DNA from: Syntrophales bacterium
GTDB lineage: Bacteria; Desulfobacterota; Syntrophia; Syntrophales; UBA8958
Direction: 5' to 3'
Assembly: GCA_026416455.1 (NCBI GenBank)
Contig: JAOAFE010000005.1
Coordinates: forward strand, 1 to 64,000
Length of the DNA: 64,000 bases
Shown: positions 46,107 to 54,220 of the stretch, piece by piece
Layout: each line of letters begins with the position of its first letter
Numbering within the stretch: the stretch's first letter is position 1
Notes under the pieces: model-generated
Database searches by the model: none
Told to the model about the DNA's origin: nothing
The model's input: only the letters and a program-made list of their open reading frames with translations
Program-made: the position numbers and the translations under genes

Positions 46107-46741
46107 AAAATAAGTTTTTGTTCATCGCATTTCTATTGGTGGCGATAAAGATATGTCTCGTCTTGGGATGGTGGGGAACGAAGCCTCATACGGGTGCTAT
46201 AGCCCAAGATATCGATGTTACCCTGACTTCAGAGATGATGAAAGATGCAAATTTCGTCATGGCCATCAGAAAAAAGCAGGCGGAGCTCGAGGAAAAAGAA
46301 GCACATTTGAAAAAAGAGGAAGAGAGACTAACAGCGCTCAAAACAGAAATATTGGCCAGGATTCAAGAATTACGACAGTTAGAAGCTAAGTTGGCAGCCA
46401 CTTTAGAGGCCGAAAAAGGTGAAGAAGGAAAAAGAATTAAGGATTTAGCCCGTGTGTATGAGGCCATGCCGCCAGAAAAGGCGGCCGCCATGTTGGCGAA
46501 ACTAGATGTAAGAACGGCCGCGGGTATAACAATGAATATGAAACGAGATCGAGCGGGTGCGATTTGGGGATATCTGGATGCCCAGAAGGCCGTAGAGATT
46601 ACAAGAGAAATTACTAGGCAAAAGGCCAGTGCCCCCGAGGAGTCGCCTCACACATCGGCGGAACCGAGCGGGAAAAAGGTACCTCCGGCGAGGAAAAAAT
46701 TGCCTATGGCGGCCCAAGGGAAAAAGGCTCCTACATTGTAA
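46103..46741 (+). CDS. MotE-like protein (MgtE N-terminal domain family)
   Basis: The 212-residue protein has one N-terminal membrane segment (FLFIAFLLVAIKICLVLGWW), a long coiled coil (residues 50-110) and an MgtE-N-like helical domain (YEAMPPEKAAAMLAKLDVRTAAGI, then MKRDRAGAIWGYLD). It ends with a basic alanine/proline-rich tail. Similar proteins at this position (MotE) act as chaperones of the motor in some alpha- and deltaproteobacteria. AAGGAGAAAG precedes the ATG. Confidence 0.85.
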   Translation: MKNKFLFIAFLLVAIKICLVLGWWGTKPHTGAIAQDIDVTLTSEMMKDANFVMAIRKKQAELEEKEAHLKKEEERLTALKTEILARIQELRQLEAKLAATLEAEKGEEGKRIKDLARVYEAMPPEKAAAMLAKLDVRTAAGITMNMKRDRAGAIWGYLDAQKAVEITREITRQKASAPEESPHTSAEPSGKKVPPARKKLPMAAQGKKAPTL

Positions 46742-46768
46742 GTGTTTCATTTGATTAGTTAAATTTAT

Positions 46769-46784
46769 TGGTATGTCCTTTGCA
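46769..46784 (+). promoter_or_regulatory. Sigma-54 promoter before the small ORF and fliK
   Basis: TGGTATGTCCTTTGCA has correct GG/GC spacing and a full TTGCA. The start is expected near 46795, shortly before the GTG at 46816. Confidence 0.7.
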
Positions 46785-46815
46785 CAACACGTTAAAAAAA
46801 CGAAGGAGATAAAGG

Positions 46816-47025
46816 GTGCAAGGGACATCAAATGACGCGGTGAAGGGGAGCCTCCCGGGGCATCTTCAGGTTTTGTTTAAGCTCTTAAAAGGTCGAGTGG
46901 GCAAAGGGATAATGAAAGACCAAACTCTTTCTTTCCCAGATATCCTCTTCCATGCCCTCAGGCGTCAAGGAGGGGAAAAGGATCCCGTTTTGGCGGTGTC
47001 GGCAGAAGAAAGGGAGCGGGCATAG
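46816..47025 (+). CDS. Small protein before fliK, 69 aa
   Basis: Starts with GTG at 46816, with AAGGAGA seven bases upstream, right after a sigma-54 promoter. It is basic and helical, with no signal peptide. I do not recognise it. It could be a separate small flagellar protein or the N-terminal part of FliK, because the fliK frame (47055) has no ribosome-binding site and lies in another frame 29 bp further on. Confidence 0.55.
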   Translation: MQGTSNDAVKGSLPGHLQVLFKLLKGRVGKGIMKDQTLSFPDILFHALRRQGGEKDPVLAVSAEERERA

Positions 47026-47054
47026 GGACGATAAATTATTTCCCTTCCCTTTTT

Positions 47055-48602
47055 ATGCCGGAACTTCTTTCGTTGGTGTCCCCGAAAGCAAGTTTAGGTG
47101 ATCCGGGTACATTATCGGTTTCCTTAAACAATGTTGGATCCCCCCTAGTAGGACGTGATGAATTGATTAACGCCGAGATGGAGATAGAGAATATGCAGAC
47201 GTTCGAGCCGGTCATTTCTTTTTTGTTAACTTCTACGCCCGCCATAGGTGAAGCAGATGGAAAAGAAAAGAATAATGATAAGTTGCCGGCTAATTTATCA
47301 GGAAGTTGTGATTTTGCTCCTCTTACGTTGGTGTTAAATTTGGGCAATTCGGACGTTTTGGGGCCTAAGACGGGTGAGATAGAAGAGAAAAAAGGAATCG
47401 AGGAGGTGACCCCTCTCATGCCGCACCGGCCTTCAGTGAAGAGTACATCTCATTCCTCTGAGGCAACCCCCGATAAATCTAAAGTAGAGATCAAGATTGT
47501 ACCTTTAGTCCGGGACGACTCGAAGGAAAAGATATACAACGTTTTAGAGATATCTATATCGAAACAAGCGGCAGTCGTAGGGCAGGAAAAAGAAACAAAT
47601 AAGGTCACTCTCGATGCCGGGAGGATTATAGAACGACCACCATTTTCCCCCATTGCTACCTCTGAGGTAATGACACGTGTTATTCTGCAAAAAGATGAGA
47701 AACCGAGGATGTTAACGCTAAACGTAAGTGTGGATGAAGAAGGTGGCCAAACGCTCCTTTTCGACCGTTCGTCATCGGGGGTAGCATCTCTGCGAGATAC
47801 CATTAAGGCCATCCTCACGGCCCGCGGCATGGATGAAGAAATGGCCGATGAAGTGGCCGCTCAGATAAAGAAAATAGTTCATTATTATTCTCCCCGAAAG
47901 GAAGGAGTAAAGGAAATTCTTGATGCGGAAAAAGAAGTTGTAAAAGCTCAAGACAGAGAAATTGTACTTCCCGAGAAGGATAGGAAAGTTTCGTTTGAGT
48001 CCGTTCTGCCTAAAATAAGGGTATCCGATAATACTAAGACGGATGAAAAAGTGTTCGCCTTGGACGCCAAGGGGTTAAATCGGCTAAGGAGTAAGCCACT
48101 GACGGAAAGTTCCGATCATAATCTAGTAGCATCTCAGCAAGGGGTGCACAGGTACGAACGGGTTATTTTTAAAGAAGAGATTATGCCTTCTGCGGTCGTG
48201 AGACAGGAGGAGATCATCGCCCAGGTGAATAAAGCGGTGGAAACTTTTGGGGACAAAGCGGGAAGGCTTCAGATTCTATTGGAGCCGCCCCATCTCGGGG
48301 AAGTGGAAATGGAGGTTGTCGTTCGTGGGGATCGAGTCCGAGCCATTATGGTATCCGAAAATGAACAGGTCAGGCAGGTTTTAAAAAATCATGTGGAGGA
48401 GATAAAACAGGTTCTCATGGATCAGGGGCTAAAAATAGAGCGGGTAGAAGTAAGGGCCCCGGAGGAAAAACAGTTGCCCCAATGGATGGGAAACGGCTAT
48501 CGACAGGAAAAAGAGTCACACCGCCCACCAAGAGGAGGAGATAGAGACGGCCGTAAAAAAGACGCTACTAATTTTGCTAACTACCTAATTACAACCGTGT
48601 AG
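47055..48602 (+). CDS. fliK: FliK hook-length control protein
   Basis: The 515-residue protein has a low-complexity variable N-terminal ruler region and a conserved C-terminal FliK domain (RLQILLEPPHLGEVEMEVVVRGDRVRAIMVSENEQVRQVLKNHVEEIKQVL). The C-terminal domain switches export from hook to filament subunits through FlhB. The ATG at 47055 follows a pyrimidine-rich stretch with no Shine-Dalgarno, so the true start or a link to the upstream small frame is uncertain. It precedes flgD by a few bases. Confidence 0.85.
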   Translation: MPELLSLVSPKASLGDPGTLSVSLNNVGSPLVGRDELINAEMEIENMQTFEPVISFLLTSTPAIGEADGKEKNNDKLPANLSGSCDFAPLTLVLNLGNSDVLGPKTGEIEEKKGIEEVTPLMPHRPSVKSTSHSSEATPDKSKVEIKIVPLVRDDSKEKIYNVLEISISKQAAVVGQEKETNKVTLDAGRIIERPPFSPIATSEVMTRVILQKDEKPRMLTLNVSVDEEGGQTLLFDRSSSGVASLRDTIKAILTARGMDEEMADEVAAQIKKIVHYYSPRKEGVKEILDAEKEVVKAQDREIVLPEKDRKVSFESVLPKIRVSDNTKTDEKVFALDAKGLNRLRSKPLTESSDHNLVASQQGVHRYERVIFKEEIMPSAVVRQEEIIAQVNKAVETFGDKAGRLQILLEPPHLGEVEMEVVVRGDRVRAIMVSENEQVRQVLKNHVEEIKQVLMDQGLKIERVEVRAPEEKQLPQWMGNGYRQEKESHRPPRGGDRDGRKKDATNFANYLITTV

Positions 48603-48613
48603 AGGTGAGTATC

Positions 48614-49270
48614 ATGGCAGACGTAACCGGTATCAACCAAACGCAGGCAACTAGTTCTACTAATCAGAAAAATGCAGGTACAGCTAAAAGCACTTTGGGG
48701 AAAGAAGATTTTCTCAAGTTACTGGTAGCCCAACTAAAGAATCAGGATCCCTTAAATCCCATGGAAAGTGTTGAATTCACAGCCCAACTGGCGCAATTTT
48801 CGAGTCTTGAACAGTTACTTTCCATAAGCAACGAGCTTAAAAACCAATCTCTAAGCATCATGACCCTCGCTCACACCCAAGCGGTGGGTATGATCGGGAA
48901 ATCGGTAACCGTAAATGGCGGAAATACGATCGTTGTGGATGGAAAACCGGTTACAATTAATTATGAATTAGCATCCGAGGCTAAGGAAGTTAGTGTTACC
49001 ATTTCGGATAGTACCGGGAGGGTCGTCAAGACCATTAATGTGGGGAATCAATTGGCCGGCGTTAATTCTGTTACCTGGGAACCGGGTGAGGGTACGAAGG
49101 GTACTTACACGTATCAAGTGATGGCCAAAGATGCAGACGGTAAAAACGTCACGACCTCTACGATGACCTCCGGTTTGGTGGAGGGTGTAAAATTTAAGGA
49201 CAATCAGATTTATGTTGTCATTAATGGGAAAGAGTATCTGTTTGATAATGTCTTATCCGTTTCTGCCTGA
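48614..49270 (+). CDS. flgD: FlgD hook capping protein
   Basis: The 218-residue protein has the FlgD signature GKEDFLKLLVAQLKNQDPLNPME and, further on, FLG-D Tudor-like/Fn3-like strands (VSVTISDSTGRVVKTINVG). It caps the growing hook. I place the start at ATG 48614 because GAGGTG lies 6 nt before it; a GTG at 48605 is nearer the fliK stop but less well placed. Confidence 0.95.
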   Translation: MADVTGINQTQATSSTNQKNAGTAKSTLGKEDFLKLLVAQLKNQDPLNPMESVEFTAQLAQFSSLEQLLSISNELKNQSLSIMTLAHTQAVGMIGKSVTVNGGNTIVVDGKPVTINYELASEAKEVSVTISDSTGRVVKTINVGNQLAGVNSVTWEPGEGTKGTYTYQVMAKDADGKNVTTSTMTSGLVEGVKFKDNQIYVVINGKEYLFDNVLSVSA

Positions 49271-49293
49271 TAATGAAAAAGATTTTCTCATCG

Positions 49294-49320
49294 CCGGCTG
49301 CGGATGTGGCCGGTTTTTTT
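49294..49320 (+). terminator. Intrinsic terminator after flgD
   Basis: CCGGC (49294-49298) pairs with GCCGG (49309-49313), then seven Ts. The stem is short but GC-only. It separates the rod/ring operon from flgE, which has its own promoter. Confidence 0.75.
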
Positions 49321-49332
49321 CTGCCCCGTAGA

Positions 49333-49347
49333 CGGCAAAATTTGCCG
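49333..49347. promoter_or_regulatory. CGGCAAA-A-TTTGCCG inverted repeat upstream of flgE
   Basis: A 7-bp perfect inverted repeat with a single central base lies about 54 bp before the -24 element of the flgE promoter, a usual distance for a sigma-54 activator site. No second copy was noticed before other operons. Confidence 0.45.
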
Positions 49348-49400
49348 CTCTGTAATTGTTAAAATTCTTCAACTATGTGTAAATAAAAGAAAAATAAGAA

Positions 49401-49416
49401 TGGCACGGCCGTTGCT
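49401..49416 (+). promoter_or_regulatory. Sigma-54 promoter of flgE
   Basis: TGGCACGGCCGTTGCT matches the full TGGCACG-N4-TTGCW consensus. The start is expected near 49427, 39 nt before the ATG. This is the best match in the window. Confidence 0.92.
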
Positions 49417-49465
49417 CGCTTTTAAAAACAAAAGATGAGAGAGAATCCTTTAGTAGGAGGGGGAT

Positions 49466-51274
49466 ATGAGTACAGCTATTTCCATCGGGACAACGGGTTT
49501 GACGGCCAGCTCTAAGCAGATGGACGTCATAGGAAACAACTTGGCCAATTCCAATACGTTAGGCTTCAAGGCCAGTAATACTTACTTTGCGAGTATGTTA
49601 AACCAAAGCCTTTCTTCTGGCGGCGCGTTGCAAGTGGGTTCCGGTGTGGCGGTTGCCGCGATCGGCACCCAATTCCAGCAGGGTGCCTTTGAAACAACGG
49701 GCAGTGCAACGGATTTGGCCATCGACGGCGAAGGTTTCTTCATCGTTCAGGATCCAGAAGGGGGTGTTTACTACACGAGGGCCGGCAATTTTCACATCTC
49801 AAAGGAAGGCTACCTCGTAGATACGAATGATTACAAGGTGCTCGGCTATTGTCGCACGACAACCGGCTCTCAGGCCGATACGATTACACCCATTTCTCTA
49901 AAAAACGTGCAATCCGTCCCTCAGGCGACGACGCAGGTAAGCATGGGCATCAATCTCAACGATGCCACCAGTAAGGGAGAAAAATTTACCGTGTCTCAAA
50001 CGGTGTACGACTCGAAGGGGGCTCAGCATAATCTGTCTACCATTTATCAAAAAACGAAACAGCCGGGCACTTGGGGTTTTACCGTCAAATTGGACGATGT
50101 GGAGGGGGAGGTTGAATATCACGGGGTTGTGTTCGACGACGATGGTAATCTGAAGAAGATTTACAAGGGTGCCATGTCGGTGATTACAAGTACACAAGAT
50201 AAGAAAGTAGTTGTGGAGTCTGTCAATTACGGTCAAATATATCCCGCATCTGGTACCGTTAAGGTTGCCTATGATGGAAATAATTGGACGATAACAAATA
50301 AGGGAGGTTTCCCATCGGCGACCCTCGATACAAGCGAGGCTGGAAAAATTAAGGTCAATCTGGATGGAAGCGGAGAAAACGAATTAACCTTTGAGATTAA
50401 TGATATCACGAAGTGGGCAGCGGACGATTATTTCACGTTCAACATCTCCAACGATGGGCGCATATTAAATAAAAGCGTAACATCCAAAGAGGGATTGATA
50501 ACTTCCAAGAATGAAGTTGTCTCTACCGATTCTTGGGCAAGTACGTCCAATATCAAGCTCAAGTACACCGGAAATACCTGGGCGAAGGAGTCGGCAGGCT
50601 GCTATGATGGGATGACCGTTTCTTATCAAGATTATAAGATCTTTATCGATCTGGATGGCTCTGGGGGAGCCGATATTATTTTGAGTTTGAAAGATAGCAA
50701 AGATTTATGGACGGCAAATGATACCATTGAGTTTACTCTCACCTCGACTGTTGCCTCGGTTGCGGACCTCGATCTCACTTTCGCCGATCTCGCCAACGGG
50801 GCCATCATCGGGGACAACAATAAGGTCACCTGGCAATTGAAAACGGATACCATCAATAAATTGACGGGTTATTCAAGTGCTTCGGTCGTACAGTCTCTAA
50901 GTGCCAATGGCTATCCTTCCGGTGTTCTCAAGAGCTTAAGCTTCGGCAAAGACGGAACGATTACCGGCTTTTTCACCAACGGTCAAACTTCGGAATTAGG
51001 TTGCGTGCTTTTGGCGAATTTTCCCAACCCAGGGGGACTTAAGAAAGTAGGAAATTACTTTGCCTCGACGATCGAAAGTGGTACGGCCATTATCAATATT
51101 GCCGGCACTGGCGGTTTGGGAGAGGTGATATCCAATACTTTGGAACTATCCAATGTCGATACGGCCAAGGAGTTCATTAACATGATTCAAGCCCAGCGGG
51201 CATATCAGGCCAGCGCCCGGGTGATTACGACGGCAAATGAAATGCTCACAGAGCTGATGAATATCAAGAGGTAA
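49466..51274 (+). CDS. flgE: FlgE flagellar hook protein
   Basis: The 602-residue hook protein has the rod/hook start SIGTTGLTASSKQMDVIGNNLANSNTLGFK and the end VDTAKEFINMIQAQRAYQASARVITTANEML, which form the coiled-coil core. The middle (about residues 140-450) is larger than in E. coli FlgE (402 aa) and looks like repeated beta domains. FATAQ-like extras include SIGINLN and DLAIDGEGFFIV. TAGGAGGGGG precedes the ATG, and transcription starts from its own sigma-54 promoter. Confidence 0.96.
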   Translation: MSTAISIGTTGLTASSKQMDVIGNNLANSNTLGFKASNTYFASMLNQSLSSGGALQVGSGVAVAAIGTQFQQGAFETTGSATDLAIDGEGFFIVQDPEGGVYYTRAGNFHISKEGYLVDTNDYKVLGYCRTTTGSQADTITPISLKNVQSVPQATTQVSMGINLNDATSKGEKFTVSQTVYDSKGAQHNLSTIYQKTKQPGTWGFTVKLDDVEGEVEYHGVVFDDDGNLKKIYKGAMSVITSTQDKKVVVESVNYGQIYPASGTVKVAYDGNNWTITNKGGFPSATLDTSEAGKIKVNLDGSGENELTFEINDITKWAADDYFTFNISNDGRILNKSVTSKEGLITSKNEVVSTDSWASTSNIKLKYTGNTWAKESAGCYDGMTVSYQDYKIFIDLDGSGGADIILSLKDSKDLWTANDTIEFTLTSTVASVADLDLTFADLANGAIIGDNNKVTWQLKTDTINKLTGYSSASVVQSLSANGYPSGVLKSLSFGKDGTITGFFTNGQTSELGCVLLANFPNPGGLKKVGNYFASTIESGTAIINIAGTGGLGEVISNTLELSNVDTAKEFINMIQAQRAYQASARVITTANEMLTELMNIKR

Positions 51275-51311
51275 AAATATTTGACTTAAAAAAGAAAGAG
51301 GCTCAAGGTAC

Positions 51312-51343
51312 CGAGGGGGGAAAAAGAGACGACCTCCCCCTCG
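51312..51343 (+). repeat. Stem-loop downstream of flgE
   Basis: CGAGGGGG (51312-51319) pairs with CCCCCTCG (51336-51343) across a 16-nt loop. No T run follows. It may slow or stop part of the transcription beyond the highly expressed hook gene, or protect its 3' end. Confidence 0.5.
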
Positions 51344-51377
51344 ACGTGACGGCAACTAGGGAGCATGGAGGCGACCT

Positions 51378-51623
51378 ATGGGGGAGATGGTGAGGGGACC
51401 GGCTGAAAATCGTTTACCCTTACCTGTCGATCGCCATCCACCGTCTCTGCCAGAAGGTCGTCGCCTTCCGTTACCTCAAGCGTATAGAAAAAGAGAGGAT
51501 ACGGTAATTAACTGTCAAGAGTCATCGGCCGGTATCTATGAGGTAGATGAAAAAGGTCAGGCCGTAGTTCAGTTTCCCATCGCCCAGCATCGGCCGGGTC
51601 AGATTATCGATATCTGGGTGTGA
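51378..51623 (+). CDS. Small hypothetical protein after flgE, 81 aa
   Basis: Starts at ATG 51378 with GGAGGCGACC upstream. The first half is proline- and arginine-rich and disordered in character, and the second half (VINCQESSAGIYEVDEKGQAVVQFP) looks like a short beta domain. I do not recognise the family. It is found where flbD often lies, but is not FlbD-like. The stop codon is 19 bp before the next sigma-54 promoter, so it belongs to the flgE transcript. Confidence 0.55.
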   Translation: MGEMVRGPAENRLPLPVDRHPPSLPEGRRLPLPQAYRKREDTVINCQESSAGIYEVDEKGQAVVQFPIAQHRPGQIIDIWV

Positions 51624-51642
51624 GTCATCCACCCTTTCCTTT

Positions 51643-51658
51643 TGGCACATCCGTTGCT
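51643..51658 (+). promoter_or_regulatory. Sigma-54 promoter of the motA2-fliL-flh operon
   Basis: TGGCACATCCGTTGCT is a near-perfect consensus. The start is expected near 51669, 28 nt before the motA2 ATG. The following genes to the edge of the window are closely packed, so this may drive a very long transcript. Confidence 0.9.
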
Positions 51659-51696
51659 CATTACCTTCTGCGAATGATTCCCTCGAGGTGTGAGCG

Positions 51697-52470
51697 ATGG
51701 ATCTCGGTACTATCTTAGGCATTATCTTCGGGTTCAGTCTGATTGCTGTGGCCATGTCCCATGGGGGCGGTATCTCTTGGTTCCTTGACGGACCATCGGC
51801 CCTGATCGTCTTCGGTGGTACCATAGGGGCGACATTAGTAAACTATCCCCTCAGAGATTTCCTTGGCGTCTTCTCCATCGCGAAGCATGTTTTCCGACGG
51901 GTGGAGTTTGATCCGAATCGCATCATCAATCAGTTTGTACAGATGTCAAGGGTTGCACGCCGTGACGGAATTTTGTCACTTCAACAAGTAGCGGAAAGAA
52001 CAAACGATCCCTTTTTGGCAAAGGCCATCTACCTCATTATCGATAATCCAGATCCCGAGGTCGTGACTGAAATATTGGAGACGGAAATCGATGCATTGGC
52101 GGAACGTCATCGTAAAGGAGCCGATATCTTCACTACTATGGGTAATTTTGCTCCTGCTATGGGGCTTTTGGGAACACTCATCGGACTCATCCAGATGTTG
52201 CGCAAGATGCATGATCCCTCCACCATTGGTCCCTCGATGGCCGTTGCGCTTATCACTACTTTTTATGGGGTTATTCTCGCCAATCTGGTTTTCATACCTA
52301 TGGCCGGAAAATTAAGAGATCGAAGTGCGAAAGAGATCCTCGTCAAGCAATTGATTTTAAATGGCGTCCTATCCTTACAGGCGGGAGATCATCCACGGGT
52401 GATAGAGCAAAAACTGCATTCTTTTTTGGCACCGCGTGAGAGGAGGTCATCCTTCGGTGAGGTTCGTTAG
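51697..52470 (+). CDS. motA: MotA/PomA-like stator protein, second stator set
   Basis: The 257-residue protein is of the shorter MotA/PomA group with four membrane helices: the pair in residues 2-55 (GTILGIIFGFSLIAVAMSHGG; FGGTIGATLVNY), and FAPAMGLLGTLIGLIQML and AVALITTFYGVILANLVFIPMA near 145-205. The cytoplasmic loop binds FliG. GAGGTG precedes the ATG. The following motB-like gene overlaps it by 14 bp. Confidence 0.95.
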   Translation: MDLGTILGIIFGFSLIAVAMSHGGGISWFLDGPSALIVFGGTIGATLVNYPLRDFLGVFSIAKHVFRRVEFDPNRIINQFVQMSRVARRDGILSLQQVAERTNDPFLAKAIYLIIDNPDPEVVTEILETEIDALAERHRKGADIFTTMGNFAPAMGLLGTLIGLIQMLRKMHDPSTIGPSMAVALITTFYGVILANLVFIPMAGKLRDRSAKEILVKQLILNGVLSLQAGDHPRVIEQKLHSFLAPRERRSSFGEVR

Positions 52471-53083
52471 GGTCAAAGAGAGATCAGTTGCAGAGAGAAC
52501 ACCGACCTGGCAGACGGTATTTTGCTCGCTCGTCATGATTGTCCTTACTTTTTTTATCATGATGACGGCCTGGTCTCAGTTCGAGGTAAGGAAGATGGCC
52601 TATGCCCGACTTGCCGTGTCACCTACAAAAAAGAGTCTTAAGGAGGTGAAAAAGGAAATCGAGCGTCTCGCCGAGGAAATCGGGCAAGGTGGTTTGATAA
52701 CAATACATTCTTTCGAAGGAGGTTTCCGAGCCGTTTTTGCCACTCCCCTACTGTTTCCCGCCGGTCGAGCGGAACTCGACCCATCCGCTCATCTTATTTT
52801 GAAAGGAATTGCTAAAGTATCGAAAAACGCCTCTTTTTTTATCAGCGTAGAAGGGCATACGGACAGTTCATCCCTCGATACGGCTAAATTTTCTTCCCCA
52901 TGGGAGCTTTCGGCTTTGCGGGCGGTCAATGTCATTCGCTACTTGCACCAAGAAGGCATTCCTTTGGATCGACTCTCTGCGGTTGGATTTGGAGATACGA
53001 GGCCTGTGGCCAGTAACAGCACGGAGGAAGGTAGACAAAAAAACCGGCGTATTGAAATTGTCTTTAGTGAAGAGGTTTCTTGA
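52457..53083 (+). CDS. MotB-like stator protein lacking the channel aspartate
   Basis: The 208-residue protein has the MotB layout of a short N-terminus, one membrane helix (residues 18-40) and an OmpA-like domain (VEGHTDSSSL, SPWELSALRA). Aligned with the next gene without gaps, its helix TWQTVFCSLVMIVLTFFIMM has Ser24 where that protein has the essential Asp22 (SWLVSFNDLLTLLLTFFILL). I start at GTG 52457 because AGGAGG at 52441-52446 is the only good site; a GTG at 52436 precedes that site. It overlaps motA2 and the next motB by a few bases. It may be a partner subunit of a mixed stator or an inert anchor (inference). Confidence 0.88.
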   Translation: MRFVRVKERSVAERTPTWQTVFCSLVMIVLTFFIMMTAWSQFEVRKMAYARLAVSPTKKSLKEVKKEIERLAEEIGQGGLITIHSFEGGFRAVFATPLLFPAGRAELDPSAHLILKGIAKVSKNASFFISVEGHTDSSSLDTAKFSSPWELSALRAVNVIRYLHQEGIPLDRLSAVGFGDTRPVASNSTEEGRQKNRRIEIVFSEEVS

Positions 53084-53724
53084 TGAGGCGGGAAAAAAAC
53101 CCTGCGCCAGAGGTGAGACCGTCAAGTTGGCTGGTGAGTTTTAACGATCTACTCACTTTGCTTCTTACTTTCTTCATTCTGTTGGTTTCCCTTTCGAGCG
53201 TTCAGTCGACGTACTTGAAAGCGGCGGCCGAATCGTTGGCGCAAACCTTCGAGCGTGTTGGCACTGAAGGTGCATTCAAAGATGCTAAGAAGGGGACGCT
53301 CGAAAAGATCAAGGGATTGAACGTAAGAGAGGAAAAGAACTCCCTGCGTTTTGCTTTAAATGAGAGTTCCCTCTTTGAAAAGGGGTCGGCGGAGCTGAGA
53401 CCATCGGCTCACGAGGCTCTCCGTCAGCTGGCGGAGATAGTAAAAAGTGAAGGGATAATGATCAGAGTAGAAGGACATACGGATAACGTGCCCATTAAGA
53501 CAGAGAGGTTCCCTTCGAACTGGGAGCTATCGGTTGCCCGGGCTGACAGTATTGTCAAATTTATGGCTGAGTTAGGAGTACCGGCGCAAAAGTTGTCCGT
53601 AGCCGGTTATGCCGATTCCAGACCAATTGCCCCAAATAATACGGAATCGGGCCGGGCCATGAATAGAAGAACGGAAATTGTTATGATTTGGCAGGAGGAA
53701 AAATGGCAAGAAAAGACGAAATAG
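53083..53724 (+). CDS. motB: MotB stator protein, second stator set
   Basis: The 213-residue MotB has the helix with ion-binding Asp22 (SFNDLLTLLLTFFILL) and an OmpA-like domain (VEGHTDNVPIKTERF, NWELSVARADSIV). It starts at ATG 53083 overlapping the previous stop (TGATG) with AGAGG upstream. A preceding TTG is in frame but unlikely. Its last codons overlap fliL. Confidence 0.94.
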   Translation: MRREKNPAPEVRPSSWLVSFNDLLTLLLTFFILLVSLSSVQSTYLKAAAESLAQTFERVGTEGAFKDAKKGTLEKIKGLNVREEKNSLRFALNESSLFEKGSAELRPSAHEALRQLAEIVKSEGIMIRVEGHTDNVPIKTERFPSNWELSVARADSIVKFMAELGVPAQKLSVAGYADSRPIAPNNTESGRAMNRRTEIVMIWQEEKWQEKTK

Positions 53725-54203
53725 AAGAAAAGGTTGAGGTCTCCGTGGAAGAAGGCAAGAAGAAGTCGCCTCTCATGCTCATTATTCTTGTGATTCTATT
53801 GCTCCTTATGCTGGTGGCGGTTGGAGTAGGGGCCGCCTTATATTTTATGAAGCAACCATCTGAGGCAGAAAAGAAGAAAACGGCCCCCGTCACTGCAGCC
53901 ATTGGCCCCATGTGGACGATGGATAGCATGATCGTGAACCTGGCTGATCAGGGAGGAGAGAGGTACATAAAGGTTTCCATGCAGTTTGAATTAAATTCTC
54001 CTGAAGTGGCTAAAGAGTTGGATTTGGTTAAGCCCAAAATTAAAGATATGGCCATCGACCTCTTGAGTTCCAAGACTTATGCAGAACTCGCGGATAATGC
54101 AGGCAAACAGAGGCTGAGAGAAGAACTTATGTTTAAAGCGAACAGTATCATTACACAGGGGAAGATTACTAAGGTGTACTTTACGGAGTTTGTGATCCAA
54201 TAG
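53703..54203 (+). CDS. fliL: FliL basal-body-associated protein
   Basis: The 166-residue protein has an acidic N-terminus, one membrane helix (LMLIILVILLLLMLVAVGVGAALYF) and a FliL domain (DSMIVNLADQGGERYIKVSMQFEL, GKITKVYFTEFVIQ). FliL surrounds stators and stabilises them. The start is ATG 53703 behind CAGGAGG; it overlaps motB by 22 bp. Confidence 0.95.
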   Translation: MARKDEIEEKVEVSVEEGKKKSPLMLIILVILLLLMLVAVGVGAALYFMKQPSEAEKKKTAPVTAAIGPMWTMDSMIVNLADQGGERYIKVSMQFELNSPEVAKELDLVKPKIKDMAIDLLSSKTYAELADNAGKQRLREELMFKANSIITQGKITKVYFTEFVIQ

Positions 54204-54220
54204 GTGGGTGAAAAAGAAAC

